Positions 8,000 through 17,667 are shown, counted from the stretch's first letter. The stretch is DNA of 64,000 nucleotides from Halomonas sp. CUBES01 (GCF_020991005.1 NZ_JAJLLW010000001.1:620001-684000); one strand, 5' to 3'. Numbers and translations are program-made. The notes: generated by a model from the letters alone, not told the origin.

Positions 8000-9802
8000 A
8001 TGGCCAAGTTCAGGCGAATAGCGCCAGACCAGCTGCGATCACGCTACTGGTTCGATAACCCCGACCACCCGGGCACCACGGCGCTGTGCATCGAGCGCTA
8101 CCTTAATTACGGGATCACGCTGGATGAGCTGACCAGCGGCAAGCCGATTATCGGCATCTGCCAGTCGGGCTCCGACTTGACCCCCTGCAACCGCCACCAC
8201 ATCGACTTGGTCATGCGTGTAAAAGACGGTATTCGTGCGGCGGGCGGCGTGCCCTTTGAATTCCCCATGCACCCGATTCACGAGAACGTGCGGCGTCCTA
8301 CCGCCGCGCTGGATCGTAATCTCGCGTATCTAGGCATCGTTGAAGTGCTGCACGGCTATCCGTTGGATGGCGTGGTACTCACCACCGGCTGCGACAAGAC
8401 CACCCCCGCCGCGCTAATGGCGGCGGCAACGGTGAATATTCCTGCCATCGTGCTGTCCGGCGGGCCGATGCTCAACGGCTGGCGCGGCGCCGAGCGGGTA
8501 GGCTCGGGCACCATCATCTGGGAGCTGCGCAAGCGCCTGGCGGCGGGAGATATCGACTACGCGGAGTTTCTCTCCCGCGCCAGCGATTCTGCGCCGTCGA
8601 TTGGTCACTGCAATACCATGGGCACGGCGTCCACAATGAACTCCATGGCCGAAGTGCTGGGCATGAGCCTGCCGGGTTCAGCGGTGATACCCGCGCCCTA
8701 TAAAGAGCGCGCGATGGTGGCTTTTGATACCGGCACGCGGATTGTCGATATGGTCTGGGAAGACCTGCGCCCGCTGGATATCCTGACCCGGGAGGCGTTT
8801 GAGAACGCCATTGTGGCGTGCTCGGCCTTGGGTGGTTCCTCCAACGCGCCGGTACATATCAATGCGATTGCCCGCCATGCGGGCATTGAGCTGGATAACG
8901 ACGACTGGCAGCGGCTGGGCCATGAAATCCCGCTGCTGGCCAACGTCATGCCGGCGGGGGCCTTCCTGTGCGAAGAGTTCTACCGTGCTGGAGGCGTGCC
9001 CGCGATTCTCCACGAGCTACAAACGGCGGGTAAGCTGCACGGCGATGCGCTGACGGTCAATGGCCGCTCGATGGGCGAGAATGTACAGGGCCGTGAAATC
9101 CAGGACGTCGATGTGATCTGTCGTTACAGCGATCCATTGGTGAACCACGCGGGCTTTCTCAATCTCAAGGGCAACCTGTTCGACTCGGCGCTGATGAAAA
9201 CCAGCGTGATCTCCCGGGACTTCCGCGAGCGCTTCCTGAATGACCCCAACGACCCGGACGCCTTTGAAGGCAAAGTGGTGGTATTCGATGGTTCGGAGGA
9301 TTATCACGCACGTATCGACGACCCGGCATTGAGCATCGACGCGCGCACCATTCTGGTAATGCGCGGGGCCGGGCCGGTAGGCCACCCTGGCGGTGCCGAA
9401 GTGGTCAATATGCAACCCCCGGAGGCGCTGATCAAGCAGGGCATCGAGTCGCTGCCATGCCTGGGCGATGGCCGTCAGTCGGGTACTTCCGGCTCGCCGT
9501 CGATTCTTAATGCCTCCCCGGAAGCCGCTACCGGTGGCGGCTTGGCGCTGTTGGAAAGTGGCGACTGGCTACGCGTTGACCTCAAGCGTGGCGAGGTGCA
9601 GCTTCTGATCGAAACGAGTGAGCTGGAAGCGCGCCGCGAGCGGTTTGCCCAGCAGGGCGGCTACCGCTACCCCGGCCACCAGACGCCCTGGCAGGAGATC
9701 CAGCGCAGTATGGTCGAGCCACTGGATCGCGGCATGACCCTGGCGCCCGCCGTCAAGTACCGCAATGTGGCCCGCCAGCATCCGCCCAGGGATAACCATT
9801 AA
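8000..9802 (+). CDS. xylD: D-xylonate dehydratase-type IlvD/Edd enzyme
   Basis: A 600-residue IlvD/Edd family dehydratase that strongly resembles Caulobacter xylonate dehydratase, starting with the [13 protein letters not shown] stretch. Candidate [2Fe-2S] ligands are Cys63 (TPCN), Cys131 (GCDKTTPA) and Cys204 (GHCNTMG). Lys133 is the likely carbamylated Mg2+ ligand and Ser494 (QSGTSG) the likely catalytic serine. It would dehydrate D-xylonate, or an epimeric aldonate, to the 2-keto-3-deoxy acid in the cytosol, feeding the divergently encoded XylX. The start has a GGTGGAG site. It is the first gene of an apparent operon with the EamA transporter, FadR regulator and sugar dehydrogenase. Substrate choice between xylonate and relatives cannot be fixed from sequence. 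Confidence 0.87.
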   Translation: MAKFRRIAPDQLRSRYWFDNPDHPGTTALCIERYLNYGITLDELTSGKPIIGICQSGSDLTPCNRHHIDLVMRVKDGIRAAGGVPFEFPMHPIHENVRRPTAALDRNLAYLGIVEVLHGYPLDGVVLTTGCDKTTPAALMAAATVNIPAIVLSGGPMLNGWRGAERVGSGTIIWELRKRLAAGDIDYAEFLSRASDSAPSIGHCNTMGTASTMNSMAEVLGMSLPGSAVIPAPYKERAMVAFDTGTRIVDMVWEDLRPLDILTREAFENAIVACSALGGSSNAPVHINAIARHAGIELDNDDWQRLGHEIPLLANVMPAGAFLCEEFYRAGGVPAILHELQTAGKLHGDALTVNGRSMGENVQGREIQDVDVICRYSDPLVNHAGFLNLKGNLFDSALMKTSVISRDFRERFLNDPNDPDAFEGKVVVFDGSEDYHARIDDPALSIDARTILVMRGAGPVGHPGGAEVVNMQPPEALIKQGIESLPCLGDGRQSGTSGSPSILNASPEAATGGGLALLESGDWLRVDLKRGEVQLLIETSELEARRERFAQQGGYRYPGHQTPWQEIQRSMVEPLDRGMTLAPAVKYRNVARQHPPRDNH

Positions 9803-10747
9803 ATGAGTCGATGGCACGCCTTGTCGCATCGTCAGCAGGGGCTGCTGTTGACCGCCGGCGGCGCGCTGATCATGGCGCCGGATGCCCTGTTGATCAAGGT
9901 GGCCGATCTGCCCGATGCGGAAATCCTGATGTGGCGTGGTTATCTATCCGGCTTGGGTTTTCTGCTCATCGCCCTGCTGCGCTATGGACGCGGCACCCTG
10001 GCGGCCTATCGTCGCTGCGGCTGGACGGGCATCGCCGTGGCGCTGCTGTTCAGCCTGACCACCTGTGGTTTCGTGCTGGGCAATCAGTACACCAAGGCAG
10101 GCAACGTGTTGATGATACTCGCCAGCTCACCGCTGATCGCTGCCGTGCTCTCCTGGATCATCCTCAAGGAGCGTTTGCCCAGGCGCACCTGGCTGGCGAT
10201 CTGTCTGTGTATGGCGGGCATTGCGATGGTCGCGCTAGACGATGCAGGCGAAGGCTCCTGGTTGGGTAACGCCTTTGCCTTGATGGCGGCGACCACACTG
10301 GCGATTAATTTTACCCTCTGCCGTACGCGCCCCGGCGTGGATATGAGCCCCATGCTGGTGTTTAACGGCCTGGTGGTGGGCAGCGTCGCCGGGCTTTTCT
10401 GGCTGGCGGGGAGCGAGCCGTCCCTGCCCGCCATCAATCAGCTTGCCGTGGTGGTGGTGCTCTGCCTGATCATCGTGCCCTGTGGCGTGACGCTGCTGCA
10501 GCGTGGGCCGCTATACCTGCCGTCCGCTGAGGTGGGGCTGCTGATGCTGCTGGAAGTGGTGGTGGGCACGCTGCTGGCCTGGTGGATTCTTGGTGAACAG
10601 CCCGCGCCCGTGGCCTTGCTGGGCGGTGGCCTGGTGCTGGGCACGCTGCTGGCCAAGGGGCTTTATGAACGGCGCCTGGAGCTGCGGCAGCGGGCACTGC
10701 TCGGCGCGCCGCCGCCGGTAACAGTAGACCGGTCAAATACGTTATGA
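9803..10747 (+). CDS. EamA-family (DMT) transporter
   Basis: A 314-residue membrane protein with about ten hydrophobic segments in two EamA repeats (drug/metabolite transporter superfamily). The first repeat includes WRGYLSGLGFLLIALL and ASSPLIAAVLSWIILKERLPRRTW, and the second ends with LLEVVVGTLLAWWILGEQP. The ATG directly follows the dehydratase stop, indicating tight co-expression. EamA proteins move small metabolites and amino acids, in many cases outward. In this operon it could move sugar acids or their intermediates; that is inference. A fairly typical member with nothing missing. Confidence 0.8.
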   Translation: MSRWHALSHRQQGLLLTAGGALIMAPDALLIKVADLPDAEILMWRGYLSGLGFLLIALLRYGRGTLAAYRRCGWTGIAVALLFSLTTCGFVLGNQYTKAGNVLMILASSPLIAAVLSWIILKERLPRRTWLAICLCMAGIAMVALDDAGEGSWLGNAFALMAATTLAINFTLCRTRPGVDMSPMLVFNGLVVGSVAGLFWLAGSEPSLPAINQLAVVVVLCLIIVPCGVTLLQRGPLYLPSAEVGLLMLLEVVVGTLLAWWILGEQPAPVALLGGGLVLGTLLAKGLYERRLELRQRALLGAPPPVTVDRSNTL

Positions 10748-10778
10748 TTGACAGGAATCGACATAGGGTCTTCTCGCA

Positions 10779-11549
10779 GTGACGTCATCTCCCAGCAAGC
10801 CAGTAGCTCGCCCCAGTATCGCCGAACATCTCGCCGAGGAAATCTTCGGCGGGCGTTATCATCCCGGCGATCTCGTGCCCCGTGAAATGGATCTATGCGA
10901 ACGCTTTGCCATCAATCGCTCTGCGGTGCGCAGCGACCTGCGCCAGTTGGTCGATGCCGGGATTATCGAGCGGATTTCCGGCCATGGTTCCAAGGTGCGT
11001 GAATACTCCGAATGGCATATTCTCGACGCCCAGGTGACCGACTGGTTGACCCGTTATGCGGCGCCCAACCCGGATATTCAACGCGAAATTCTTGCCTTTC
11101 GCCTGGACGTCGAGCCCTATGTGGCGATGACCGCCGCCAAGCGCGCCAAGGCGCGGGATTTGGTTGCTATCGAAGAGGCGTTCGAAGGGCTAGGACAGAA
11201 TCTGCGCAATGCCACCTGCGAAGAGGAACGGCGGCTGCACAGCGAGTGCGATGTCGCCTTTCACGAAGCGATTTTCAAGGCAACCCACAATATTGTCTGG
11301 GCGCAGCTATCGCATATCCTGCGGCCCTCCATCTATATGCTGATCTCCATGTCCAACGAGAACGCCCCGGATCCTGAAGAGAGCCTTGAGCGCCACCGCC
11401 AGCTGATGGAGAGCATTCGGCTACGTCGCCCTCGGGAGGCGTTTTTAGCGTCCCAAGCGGTTTTGGCGGGCACCGCCGCCGCGTTGGGGCTTGAGCACAG
11501 CGTCAGTTCACTAGGGCGCGGCGTCGAACTGCCCCACAGCGACCTCTGA
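10779..11549 (+). CDS. FadR-subfamily GntR transcriptional regulator
   Basis: A 256-residue regulator. It has an N-terminal winged helix-turn-helix (about residues 10-75; PREMDLCERFAINRSAVRSDLRQLVDAGII) and a C-terminal all-helical FCD ligand domain. Metal/ligand-type residues are visible as DVAFHEAIFKATHN and the later HRQLMESI His. The start is a GTG at 10779. FadR-type regulators usually bind a small acid and recognise palindromes with a GT-N-AC core. Such palindromes occur at 7900-7910, 15185-15195 and 15205-15215, so control of the xylX and araD1 promoters by this protein is a reasonable hypothesis. A 2-keto-3-deoxy acid or aldonate would be the likely effector. Confidence 0.85.
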   Translation: MTSSPSKPVARPSIAEHLAEEIFGGRYHPGDLVPREMDLCERFAINRSAVRSDLRQLVDAGIIERISGHGSKVREYSEWHILDAQVTDWLTRYAAPNPDIQREILAFRLDVEPYVAMTAAKRAKARDLVAIEEAFEGLGQNLRNATCEEERRLHSECDVAFHEAIFKATHNIVWAQLSHILRPSIYMLISMSNENAPDPEESLERHRQLMESIRLRRPREAFLASQAVLAGTAAALGLEHSVSSLGRGVELPHSDL

Positions 11550-11585
11550 ACCCTGTTTTCAATGGCAAATAACAAAGGCAAGCGT

Positions 11586-12512
11586 ATGTCTGACTTCAAC
11601 CTTGGCCTGGTAGGCGTGGGCAAGATTGTCCGCGACCAGCACCTCCCGGCCATCGCCGCCACACCGAGCTGCGCGCTTACCGCCACGGCGGATCCCTTCG
11701 CCTCGCTGCCGGACCTGCCCGCTTATCAGGGCCTGGAGGCGATGCTTGATGCCTACCCTGAGATCACTGCGGTATCGATCTGCACGCCGACGCACCTGCG
11801 TTACGCCCAGGCGCGGGCGGCACTGCTGCGCGGCAAGCACGTGCTGCTGGAAAAGCCGCCGGGGGCGACGCTGAGCGAAGTGGAGGACTTGATTGCCTGT
11901 GCCAACGAGCAGGGCGTCAGCCTGTTTGCCGCCTGGCACTCGCGGTTTGCTCCCGGCGTGGCCAAGGCCCAGCAGTGGCTAGCCGAGCGGCAGGTTCAGC
12001 GGGTAGAGATTGAATGGAAAGAGGACGTGCGGGTATGGCATCCAGGGCAGGCGTGGATCTGGCAGCCCGGTGGGATGGGCGTTTTCGATCCGGGTATTAA
12101 CGCGCTGTCGATTGCGACCGCCATTCTGCCGCAGCCGTTTTTCCTGCAACAGGCGCGGCTGTTGGTGCCAAGCAATGCGCAAACGCCGATTGCCGCCGAG
12201 CTATCGTTCACCGATCCCGAGGGCGCGGCGATCGAGGCTGATTTCGACTTTCGTCAGAGCGGGCCGCCCACCTGGGATATGTATATCGACAGCGATGGCA
12301 GCCGTCTGCGTCTCACTCAGGGTGGCTGTCGTTTGATGATCGATGACGACCTGATCATTGAAGAGGAAGAGCGCGAATATCAAGGGTTGTATGCGCGCTT
12401 TGCCGAGTTGATCGCAAACCAGCGCAGCGAGGTGGATGTTGCCCCGCTGCGCCAGGTCGCCGATGCGTTTCTATACGGTCATCGCGAAACCACCGACGCC
12501 TTTATCGAGTAG
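11586..12512 (+). CDS. L-arabinose/D-galactose 1-dehydrogenase (Gfo/Idh/MocA family)
   Basis: A 308-residue Gfo/Idh/MocA oxidoreductase with an N-terminal Rossmann motif (GLVGVGKIVRDQHLPAI) and the family EKPPGATLSE segment carrying the conserved Lys. It is very like Azospirillum L-arabinose 1-dehydrogenase across WKEDVRVWHPGQAWIW and GVFDPGINALSI. It oxidises L-arabinose (and commonly D-galactose) at C1 to the lactone with NAD(P)+, the entry step of the oxidative pathway. ATG 11586 matches the usual N-terminus; an ATG eight codons earlier is possible. It converges on the semialdehyde dehydrogenase gene with a 7-base gap. No sugar lactonase gene is visible in the cluster, so lactone opening is spontaneous or encoded elsewhere. 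Confidence 0.85.
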   Translation: MSDFNLGLVGVGKIVRDQHLPAIAATPSCALTATADPFASLPDLPAYQGLEAMLDAYPEITAVSICTPTHLRYAQARAALLRGKHVLLEKPPGATLSEVEDLIACANEQGVSLFAAWHSRFAPGVAKAQQWLAERQVQRVEIEWKEDVRVWHPGQAWIWQPGGMGVFDPGINALSIATAILPQPFFLQQARLLVPSNAQTPIAAELSFTDPEGAAIEADFDFRQSGPPTWDMYIDSDGSRLRLTQGGCRLMIDDDLIIEEEEREYQGLYARFAELIANQRSEVDVAPLRQVADAFLYGHRETTDAFIE

Positions 12513-12519
12513 CGCGGGT

Positions 12520-14094
12520 TTACTCGCGCTTGCCATCGACCAGGCGTGATACGCCACAAGGGTTGCCGTCGCGAATGGCCTCGGGCAGCAGCCCTTCCGG
12601 CAGCGCCTGGTAGCACACCGGGCGCAGGAAGCGGAAAATCGCCGCGCTGCCCACCGAGGTCGTGCGCGAATCCGACGTCGCCGGGTAGGGGCCGCCATGC
12701 ACCATGGCATGGCAGACTTCCACGCCGGTGGGCCAGCCGTTAGCCAGAATTCGCCCCGCCTTGCGTTCCAGCGTGGGCAGCAGCTGTTTGGCCGCCGCCA
12801 AGTCACCGTCGTCCATCTGCAGGGTAATGGTTAGCTGGCCTTCGGTCTGGGCGGCGACACGCTGCATCTCGTCGACATCGGCGCATTCGATGACCAGCGA
12901 GCTGGCGCCGAACACTTCAGCTTGCAGGGCCTCATCGGCCAGGAAGTCGGCCGCGCTTGCGACGAACAGCCCCGCTTGGCAAGGGTTGGCCGACTCACCT
13001 GTCTGGCCGCGCGCGACCTCGGTGACCTTGGCATGGCTGGCCAGCCGATCAACGCCCTGCTGGTAGGCGTCGTGAATGCCCGGGGTGAGCATGGTCTGGG
13101 CAGCGCTGCCCTTGACCCCTTCACCGGCTGCTTCAACAAAGGCATCCAGTTCGGCGCCCTTCAGCCCAATGACCAAGCCGGGATTGGTGCAAAACTGGCC
13201 GGCCCCCATGTTGAGCGAGCCGACAAATCCCTCGGCGATCGCCTTGCCGCGTGCCTTGAGGGCTTCCGGCAGCAGAAACACCGGGTTGATGGAGCTCATC
13301 TCGGCATACACCGGGATCGGCTGCGGCCGCGCCTGGGCGGTGGCCATGAGCGCCGTACCGCCGCTGCGCGAGCCGGTGAAGCCCACCGCCTGGATGCGCG
13401 GGTCGGCGACCAGCGCCTGGCCGATTTCCTTGCCGGAACCAAACAGCAGCGAAAAGACCCCTTCGGGCAGCTTGCACTTGGCGACGGCACGCTGAATAGC
13501 GCGACCCACCAGCTCAGAGGTGCCGGGATGGGCGGAGTGTCCCTTGACGACCACCGGGCAGCCAGCGGCCAGCGCTGAAGCGGTATCGCCACCGGCCACG
13601 CTAAAGGCCAGTGGGAAGTTGCTGGCGCCAAACACCGCCACCGGGCCCAGGGCGATATGCCGTTGGCGCAGGTCGACACGCGGCATCGGTTCGCGGTCGG
13701 GTAGCGCGGGGTCAATGCGCACATCGAGCCACTCGCCAGCCCGTACCACGTTGGCGAACAGCCGAAGCTGGCCGCAGGTGCGCCCCCGCTCGCCCTGCAG
13801 GCGAGCTTCGGGCAGGCCGGTTTCGGCAACGCCGCGCGCGGTCAGCTCATCGCCAATCCCATCAATCTCGCTGGCGATGGTTTCGAGGAACACGGCCCGC
13901 TCTTCGAGCGAGGTTTCGCGGTAGCTGGCGTAAGCCGCTTCGGCGAGTTCGCAGGCGCGCTCTACCTCGGCCTTGCCGCCGCCGGTGTAGATGGGGTCGA
14001 GGGTTTCGCCGGTGGCGGGGTTGACGGCTTGAATGTCAGCCTGTTGACCGCTGACGGCCTGCTGACCAATCAGTAGTTTACCTTCCAGAGTCAT
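12520..14094 (-). CDS. Alpha-ketoglutarate semialdehyde dehydrogenase (2,5-dioxovalerate dehydrogenase)
   Basis: A 524-residue aldehyde dehydrogenase of the KGSADH/NADP+ type used in sugar-acid catabolism. The family signature [20 protein letters not shown] is present, the catalytic Cys lies in [11 protein letters not shown], and the Glu in [13 protein letters not shown]. It oxidises alpha-ketoglutarate semialdehyde to alpha-ketoglutarate, the common last step for xylose, arabinose and hexarate routes. The start at 14094 is preceded by AGGAGG. It lies 30 bases after araD1 on the same strand and should be co-transcribed from the promoter at 15112-15274. It is the only enzyme of this step in the window and would serve both pentose branches. 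Confidence 0.88.
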   Translation of the reverse strand: MTLEGKLLIGQQAVSGQQADIQAVNPATGETLDPIYTGGGKAEVERACELAEAAYASYRETSLEERAVFLETIASEIDGIGDELTARGVAETGLPEARLQGERGRTCGQLRLFANVVRAGEWLDVRIDPALPDREPMPRVDLRQRHIALGPVAVFGASNFPLAFSVAGGDTASALAAGCPVVVKGHSAHPGTSELVGRAIQRAVAKCKLPEGVFSLLFGSGKEIGQALVADPRIQAVGFTGSRSGGTALMATAQARPQPIPVYAEMSSINPVFLLPEALKARGKAIAEGFVGSLNMGAGQFCTNPGLVIGLKGAELDAFVEAAGEGVKGSAAQTMLTPGIHDAYQQGVDRLASHAKVTEVARGQTGESANPCQAGLFVASAADFLADEALQAEVFGASSLVIECADVDEMQRVAAQTEGQLTITLQMDDGDLAAAKQLLPTLERKAGRILANGWPTGVEVCHAMVHGGPYPATSDSRTTSVGSAAIFRFLRPVCYQALPEGLLPEAIRDGNPCGVSRLVDGKRE

Positions 14095-14124
14095 ACATCC
14101 TCCTGCTGGGTGGGTGCGATTACG

Positions 14125-15111
14125 TTAAAGCGTTTTGACGCTGATAGCCGGCTCGTTTGCTTCCACCCTTAGCGGGTTGCGCAGCGCGCGGCCAAACTCG
14201 TTGATACGGATCTCAAAGCAATCCCCTTCGCGGATCTTGATGCTGTCGGCAAAGCTCAGCGTTGCGGTGCCGAAAAAATGCACATGCACGTCGCCGGGGC
14301 GACGGAAGCCCGGGTATTTAAAGTGGTGATATTCCAGGTTGGCCAGGCTGTGAGCCATGTTGGCCTCGCCGGTGAGAAACGGCTTCTTCCATAGCGTTTC
14401 GCCGCCGCGCTGAATGGCGCTGATCCCCTCTAAATGCGCCGGCAGTTCGCCAATCAACAGTTCGGGCCCAAAACTGCAGGCGCGCAGCTTGGAGTGGGCA
14501 AGCCACAGGTAGTTGAAGCGCTCAGTGACGTGGTCAGAAAACTCGTTGCCCAGGGCGTAGCCGACGCGCCAGGGCTGGCCGTCGTCGCCAATCACGTACA
14601 GGCCAGCGAGCTCGGGCTCCTCGCCCGCATCTTCGGCAAAGGCGGGCGAGGGGATGTCTGCTTCCGGTGCGACCACGCACTCGCCATCGCCCTTGTAGAA
14701 CCACTCGGGCTGCGCGCCTACCTTGCCAGCATCAGGTTTGCCACCTTCCACGCCCAGCTTGAACATGCGCATGGAATCGGTCATGTCCTCCTCTGCGGCC
14801 TGGGCTTTGGCATGCATGGCCGAGCGGGTGTCGGCACTGCCTAAATGCGTCAGGCCAGTGCCCGTCACCAGGCAGTGGGCCGGATCGGTGTGGGTCAATG
14901 GAGGCAGCAAGCGCTTGTCGTCCACCAACTGTTGATAATCGAGACGCGTGTCGGTTAGCGCGTCCGTCAGCATGTCGCCGAGGGGGGTTCCGGCGCTAAT
15001 GGCTCGGTTGGCCAGAGTATAGGTATCGCAGTCGAGCAGTCTGACCTGCTCTTCGCTCTCGACCAGGGCGGCGCGAACCTGGCCTTGATGGGTACATTGA
15101 ATCAGGCGCAT
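14125..15111 (-). CDS. araD1: AraD1/GguC-family protein, probable 2-keto-3-deoxy-L-arabinonate dehydratase (FAH-like)
   Basis: A 328-residue FAH-superfamily protein of the AraD1 (GguC) family found with arabinose/galactose ABC importers in rhizobia and other proteobacteria. Visible family blocks are CLVTGTGLTHLGSADTRSAMH, GKVGAQPEWFYKGDG, the acidic metal-binding run EEPELAGLYVIGDDG, and FGTATLSFADSIKIREGD near the C-terminus. Members are assigned to dehydration of L-2-keto-3-deoxyarabonate to alpha-ketoglutarate semialdehyde, mainly from gene context. It heads a two-gene operon with the semialdehyde dehydrogenase. With the XylX-like gene, the window has two different FAH-fold enzymes for equivalent steps. 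Confidence 0.8.
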   Translation of the reverse strand: MRLIQCTHQGQVRAALVESEEQVRLLDCDTYTLANRAISAGTPLGDMLTDALTDTRLDYQQLVDDKRLLPPLTHTDPAHCLVTGTGLTHLGSADTRSAMHAKAQAAEEDMTDSMRMFKLGVEGGKPDAGKVGAQPEWFYKGDGECVVAPEADIPSPAFAEDAGEEPELAGLYVIGDDGQPWRVGYALGNEFSDHVTERFNYLWLAHSKLRACSFGPELLIGELPAHLEGISAIQRGGETLWKKPFLTGEANMAHSLANLEYHHFKYPGFRRPGDVHVHFFGTATLSFADSIKIREGDCFEIRINEFGRALRNPLRVEANEPAISVKTL

Positions 15112-15184
15112 GGGCTATTCCTAGAGATATTTGTTATGAAAAGCGTGGTGAACAAAGCGTTAAGGGACGTCCATAGGGTAGCTA

Positions 15185-15228
15185 ATGTTGAACATTGGCA
15201 GCAATTGTTCAACATATACTTTTGTATG
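15185..15228. promoter_or_regulatory. Shared operator element, copy 2 (upstream of araD1)
   Basis: ATGTTGAACAT (15185-15195) is a perfect palindrome around its centre base. TTGTTCAACAT (15205-15215) lies with its centre exactly 20 bases away, about two helical turns. Bases 15206-15228 are identical to 7901-7923. It lies 74-117 bases upstream of the araD1 start on the minus strand. On that strand the element contains TTGAAC, a possible -35 box, in both copies, so the palindromes could overlap the promoter. Confidence 0.7.
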
Positions 15229-15274
15229 GTTTATTAATGCGTGCGAATAGGGAGGGACTGAAGGCCTGAGGCGG

Positions 15275-16216
15275 TTAGCGGCCTTGCGCGATAATGTCGC
15301 GCAAGGCGCTCATCAAGGTGGCGGCGCCGGGTGACAGCCGCTGGTGGCGTAAGCTGACTAACCCGTAGGGCTGCACGCTGAGGGTTTCGCTGAACGGCAA
15401 CAGGTGAAAGCGTTGCGGCGAGCAAAGCAAATCGGCCGCTTCGCGAGTGGTCACCGTGATGGTGTCGGATTTATCGACCAGGGCCAGCGAAAGCAGCAGA
15501 TCCGCAGTATCGACAATCTGGCGGGGCGGCGTGACTTGATGATGCAGAAACAGGCTGTCCACACGCTGGCGCATCAGGGCGCCGGTAGGCTGCAGCGACC
15601 ACGGATAGGCCGACATATCCGAAAGGCTCAGCGGTGTCTTGTCGGCTAGCGGATGGCCTTTGCGGCACACGAAACATAGCTCCTCCTCGCCAATCTCCTC
15701 GAACACAAACCATTCGGCATCCACGCCTGCCGGGATGCGGGTAATCGCAAAATCCAGCTCACCTTCGAGCAAGCGCGGTACCAGCACCTTGCTGACGTCC
15801 ACGTCCACGCTGATCTTCAGCCCTGGCTGATCGCGATGCACCTGCTCGATCGCACTGGTGAGTATCGTGACCGCCGGCGCCATTACCGTGCCAACTGCTA
15901 CAGTGCCCGCGTTGCCTTCGCGTAACGCATTCAACTCTTCGCCCGTGTGGTGCAGCGCCGAGAGGACGCTGTGCGCGTGGCGAATGACGACTTCGCCGTA
16001 CCAGTTGGGGGTAAGCCCGCGAGGGTGGCGGTCAAACAGTCGAATCCCCAGATTGGCTTCCAGGTCACCAAGCAGTTTTGAGGCCGCAGGCTGGCTCATA
16101 TTGAGCTGTTCAGCGGCTCGGTGCAGGTTGCGTTGCTCGTCCAGTGCCAAGAATAACTGAAAATGACGCAACTTTAGTCGTGCGTCGAGAAACCAGTTGT
16201 CGTCGAGAACGCCCAT
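15275..16216 (-). CDS. LysR-family regulator, GbpR-like
   Basis: A 313-residue LysR-type regulator. It has an N-terminal winged helix (LRHFQLFLALDEQRNLHRAAEQLNMSQPAASK) and a periplasmic-binding-like effector domain from about residue 100 (AVGTVMAPAV onward). The RAAEQLNMSQPAASKLL and HPRGLTPNWYG blocks are typical of the GbpR group, which controls sugar-binding protein/ABC genes in Agrobacterium and Azospirillum. It is divergent from the mutarotase-araFGH operon, the usual LysR arrangement, and likely regulates it and itself. A perfect palindrome at 16234-16245 lies just upstream. No strong ribosome site precedes the chosen start. Confidence 0.82.
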   Translation of the reverse strand: MGVLDDNWFLDARLKLRHFQLFLALDEQRNLHRAAEQLNMSQPAASKLLGDLEANLGIRLFDRHPRGLTPNWYGEVVIRHAHSVLSALHHTGEELNALREGNAGTVAVGTVMAPAVTILTSAIEQVHRDQPGLKISVDVDVSKVLVPRLLEGELDFAITRIPAGVDAEWFVFEEIGEEELCFVCRKGHPLADKTPLSLSDMSAYPWSLQPTGALMRQRVDSLFLHHQVTPPRQIVDTADLLLSLALVDKSDTITVTTREAADLLCSPQRFHLLPFSETLSVQPYGLVSLRHQRLSPGAATLMSALRDIIAQGR

Positions 16217-16233
16217 GGGATAAGCCTCGCAGT

Positions 16234-16245
16234 GTTATTAATAAC
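16234..16245. promoter_or_regulatory. Palindrome GTTATTAATAAC, candidate LysR operator
   Basis: A perfect 12-bp palindrome lies 18 bases upstream of the lysR start and 140 bases before the mutarotase start. ATAACCAT (16241-16248) recurs inverted as ATGGTTAT (16282-16289). The divergent position suits a LysR activator site; binding is inferred. Confidence 0.4.
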
Positions 16246-16384
16246 CATAAGCATATCAAGATTGGCGGTTTTGTGTATTGGATGGTTATGAGAGATATGG
16301 CTACTGTAGTCACTGTATCGGCGACGGTAGTGCCGAACGCAGAGCCACTTAATAACAACAATGATGTCCTCAAGGAGGAAGCCT

Positions 16385-17608
16385 ATGCCACTCATGTCCA
16401 GCCAACGATTAACGCATGCGTCGCCAATGCTGTTAAGTACGCTTGCCGCGATGATGCTGATGACCCCGGTGCACGCCCAGGACGACGCTGCAGCCAGCGC
16501 GAGCAGCAATGGAAGCGTCGAGGCGTCGACGTTTGGCCGCTTGCCGGATGGCCGCCAGGTCGACGTCTATCGGTTGATCAATGCCAACGGCATCGAGCTG
16601 CAGGTGACCAACTACGGCGGCATCATCCTGTCATTGAAGACGCCCGATGTAGACGGTGAGTTCGATGATATCGCGCTGGGTTTCGACTCGCTTGATGCCT
16701 ATCTCTCCGACACTTACCGCCAGGCCAATCCCTATTTCGGCGCCATCATTGGGCGTTACGGCAACCGCATCGCGGGGGGGCAGTTCTCGCTCAATGGAGA
16801 CACCTACTCACTGGCCACCAACGATGGCAACAATCATCTACACGGCGGCGATAAAGGCTTCGATAAGGTGCTGTGGCAGGCTGAACCATTCGAGAATGAG
16901 GCGGGTATCGGGCTCGTGCTGCGCTACACCAGTGCGGATGGTGAAGAAGGCTACCCCGGCAGGCTTGAGACTCAAGTCACCTACACGTTGACCGATGATG
17001 ACGAGCTGATGGTCGATTATCGAGCGGTGACCGACAAGGCCACGCCCGTCAACCTGACCCAGCACAGCTACTTCAACCTCAAGGGGGAGGGTAGCGACAC
17101 CATTCTCGACCACCAGTTGATGATCAACGCCCCCAAATTTACCCCGGTGAACGATTCGCTGATTCCCACCGGCGAGCGTCGCGCCGTGGAAGGCACACCG
17201 TTCGACTTCACTCAGGCGACGCCTATCGGTGAACGGATCGAGCAGAACAATGAGCAGCTCGAATTCGGCGGCGGCTACGACCACAACTTTGTGCTGGCCC
17301 GCGATAGCGCCGAGGCGGATGAGCTTGTGGTGGCCGCCAGGGTGTGGGAGCCGCAAAGCGGTCGCATGGTGGAAATTGCCACCACCGAGCCGGGCATTCA
17401 GTTCTATTCGGGCAATTTTCTCAACGGCGACCTGACCGGCAAGCAGGGCGAGGCCTACGAACACCGCTCCGGCTTTGCCCTGGAAACCCAGCACTTTCCC
17501 GACTCCCCCAATCAGGAGGCGTTTCCCAGCACTATTCTTGAGCCGGGCGACACCTATCGCTCACGCACCGTCTACCGCTTTTCCGCTCAGAAAGCGTTGG
17601 ATTTATAG
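16385..17608 (+). CDS. galM: Aldose 1-epimerase (mutarotase), exported
   Basis: A 407-residue GalM-family mutarotase. It begins with a cleavable signal peptide (hydrophobic core LLSTLAAMMLMTPVHA, about residues 14-30), so it should act in the periplasm. Family motifs include NYGGIILSL, GRYGNRIAGG, NDGNNHLHGG with the catalytic His region, LTQHSYFNLKG with the second His, YDHNF, and a C-terminal ALETQHFPDSPN with the likely general-base Glu. It interconverts alpha and beta anomers of aldoses. The start follows AGGAGG at 16374-16379. As first gene before araFGH it may supply the anomer bound by AraF or used by the dehydrogenase. Confidence 0.87.
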   Translation: MPLMSSQRLTHASPMLLSTLAAMMLMTPVHAQDDAAASASSNGSVEASTFGRLPDGRQVDVYRLINANGIELQVTNYGGIILSLKTPDVDGEFDDIALGFDSLDAYLSDTYRQANPYFGAIIGRYGNRIAGGQFSLNGDTYSLATNDGNNHLHGGDKGFDKVLWQAEPFENEAGIGLVLRYTSADGEEGYPGRLETQVTYTLTDDDELMVDYRAVTDKATPVNLTQHSYFNLKGEGSDTILDHQLMINAPKFTPVNDSLIPTGERRAVEGTPFDFTQATPIGERIEQNNEQLEFGGGYDHNFVLARDSAEADELVVAARVWEPQSGRMVEIATTEPGIQFYSGNFLNGDLTGKQGEAYEHRSGFALETQHFPDSPNQEAFPSTILEPGDTYRSRTVYRFSAQKALDL

Positions 17609-17667
17609 CAAAACGGGTAAAAACACTTCGTAACAACAACAACCGCCAACACGGCAGGAGTACAACC

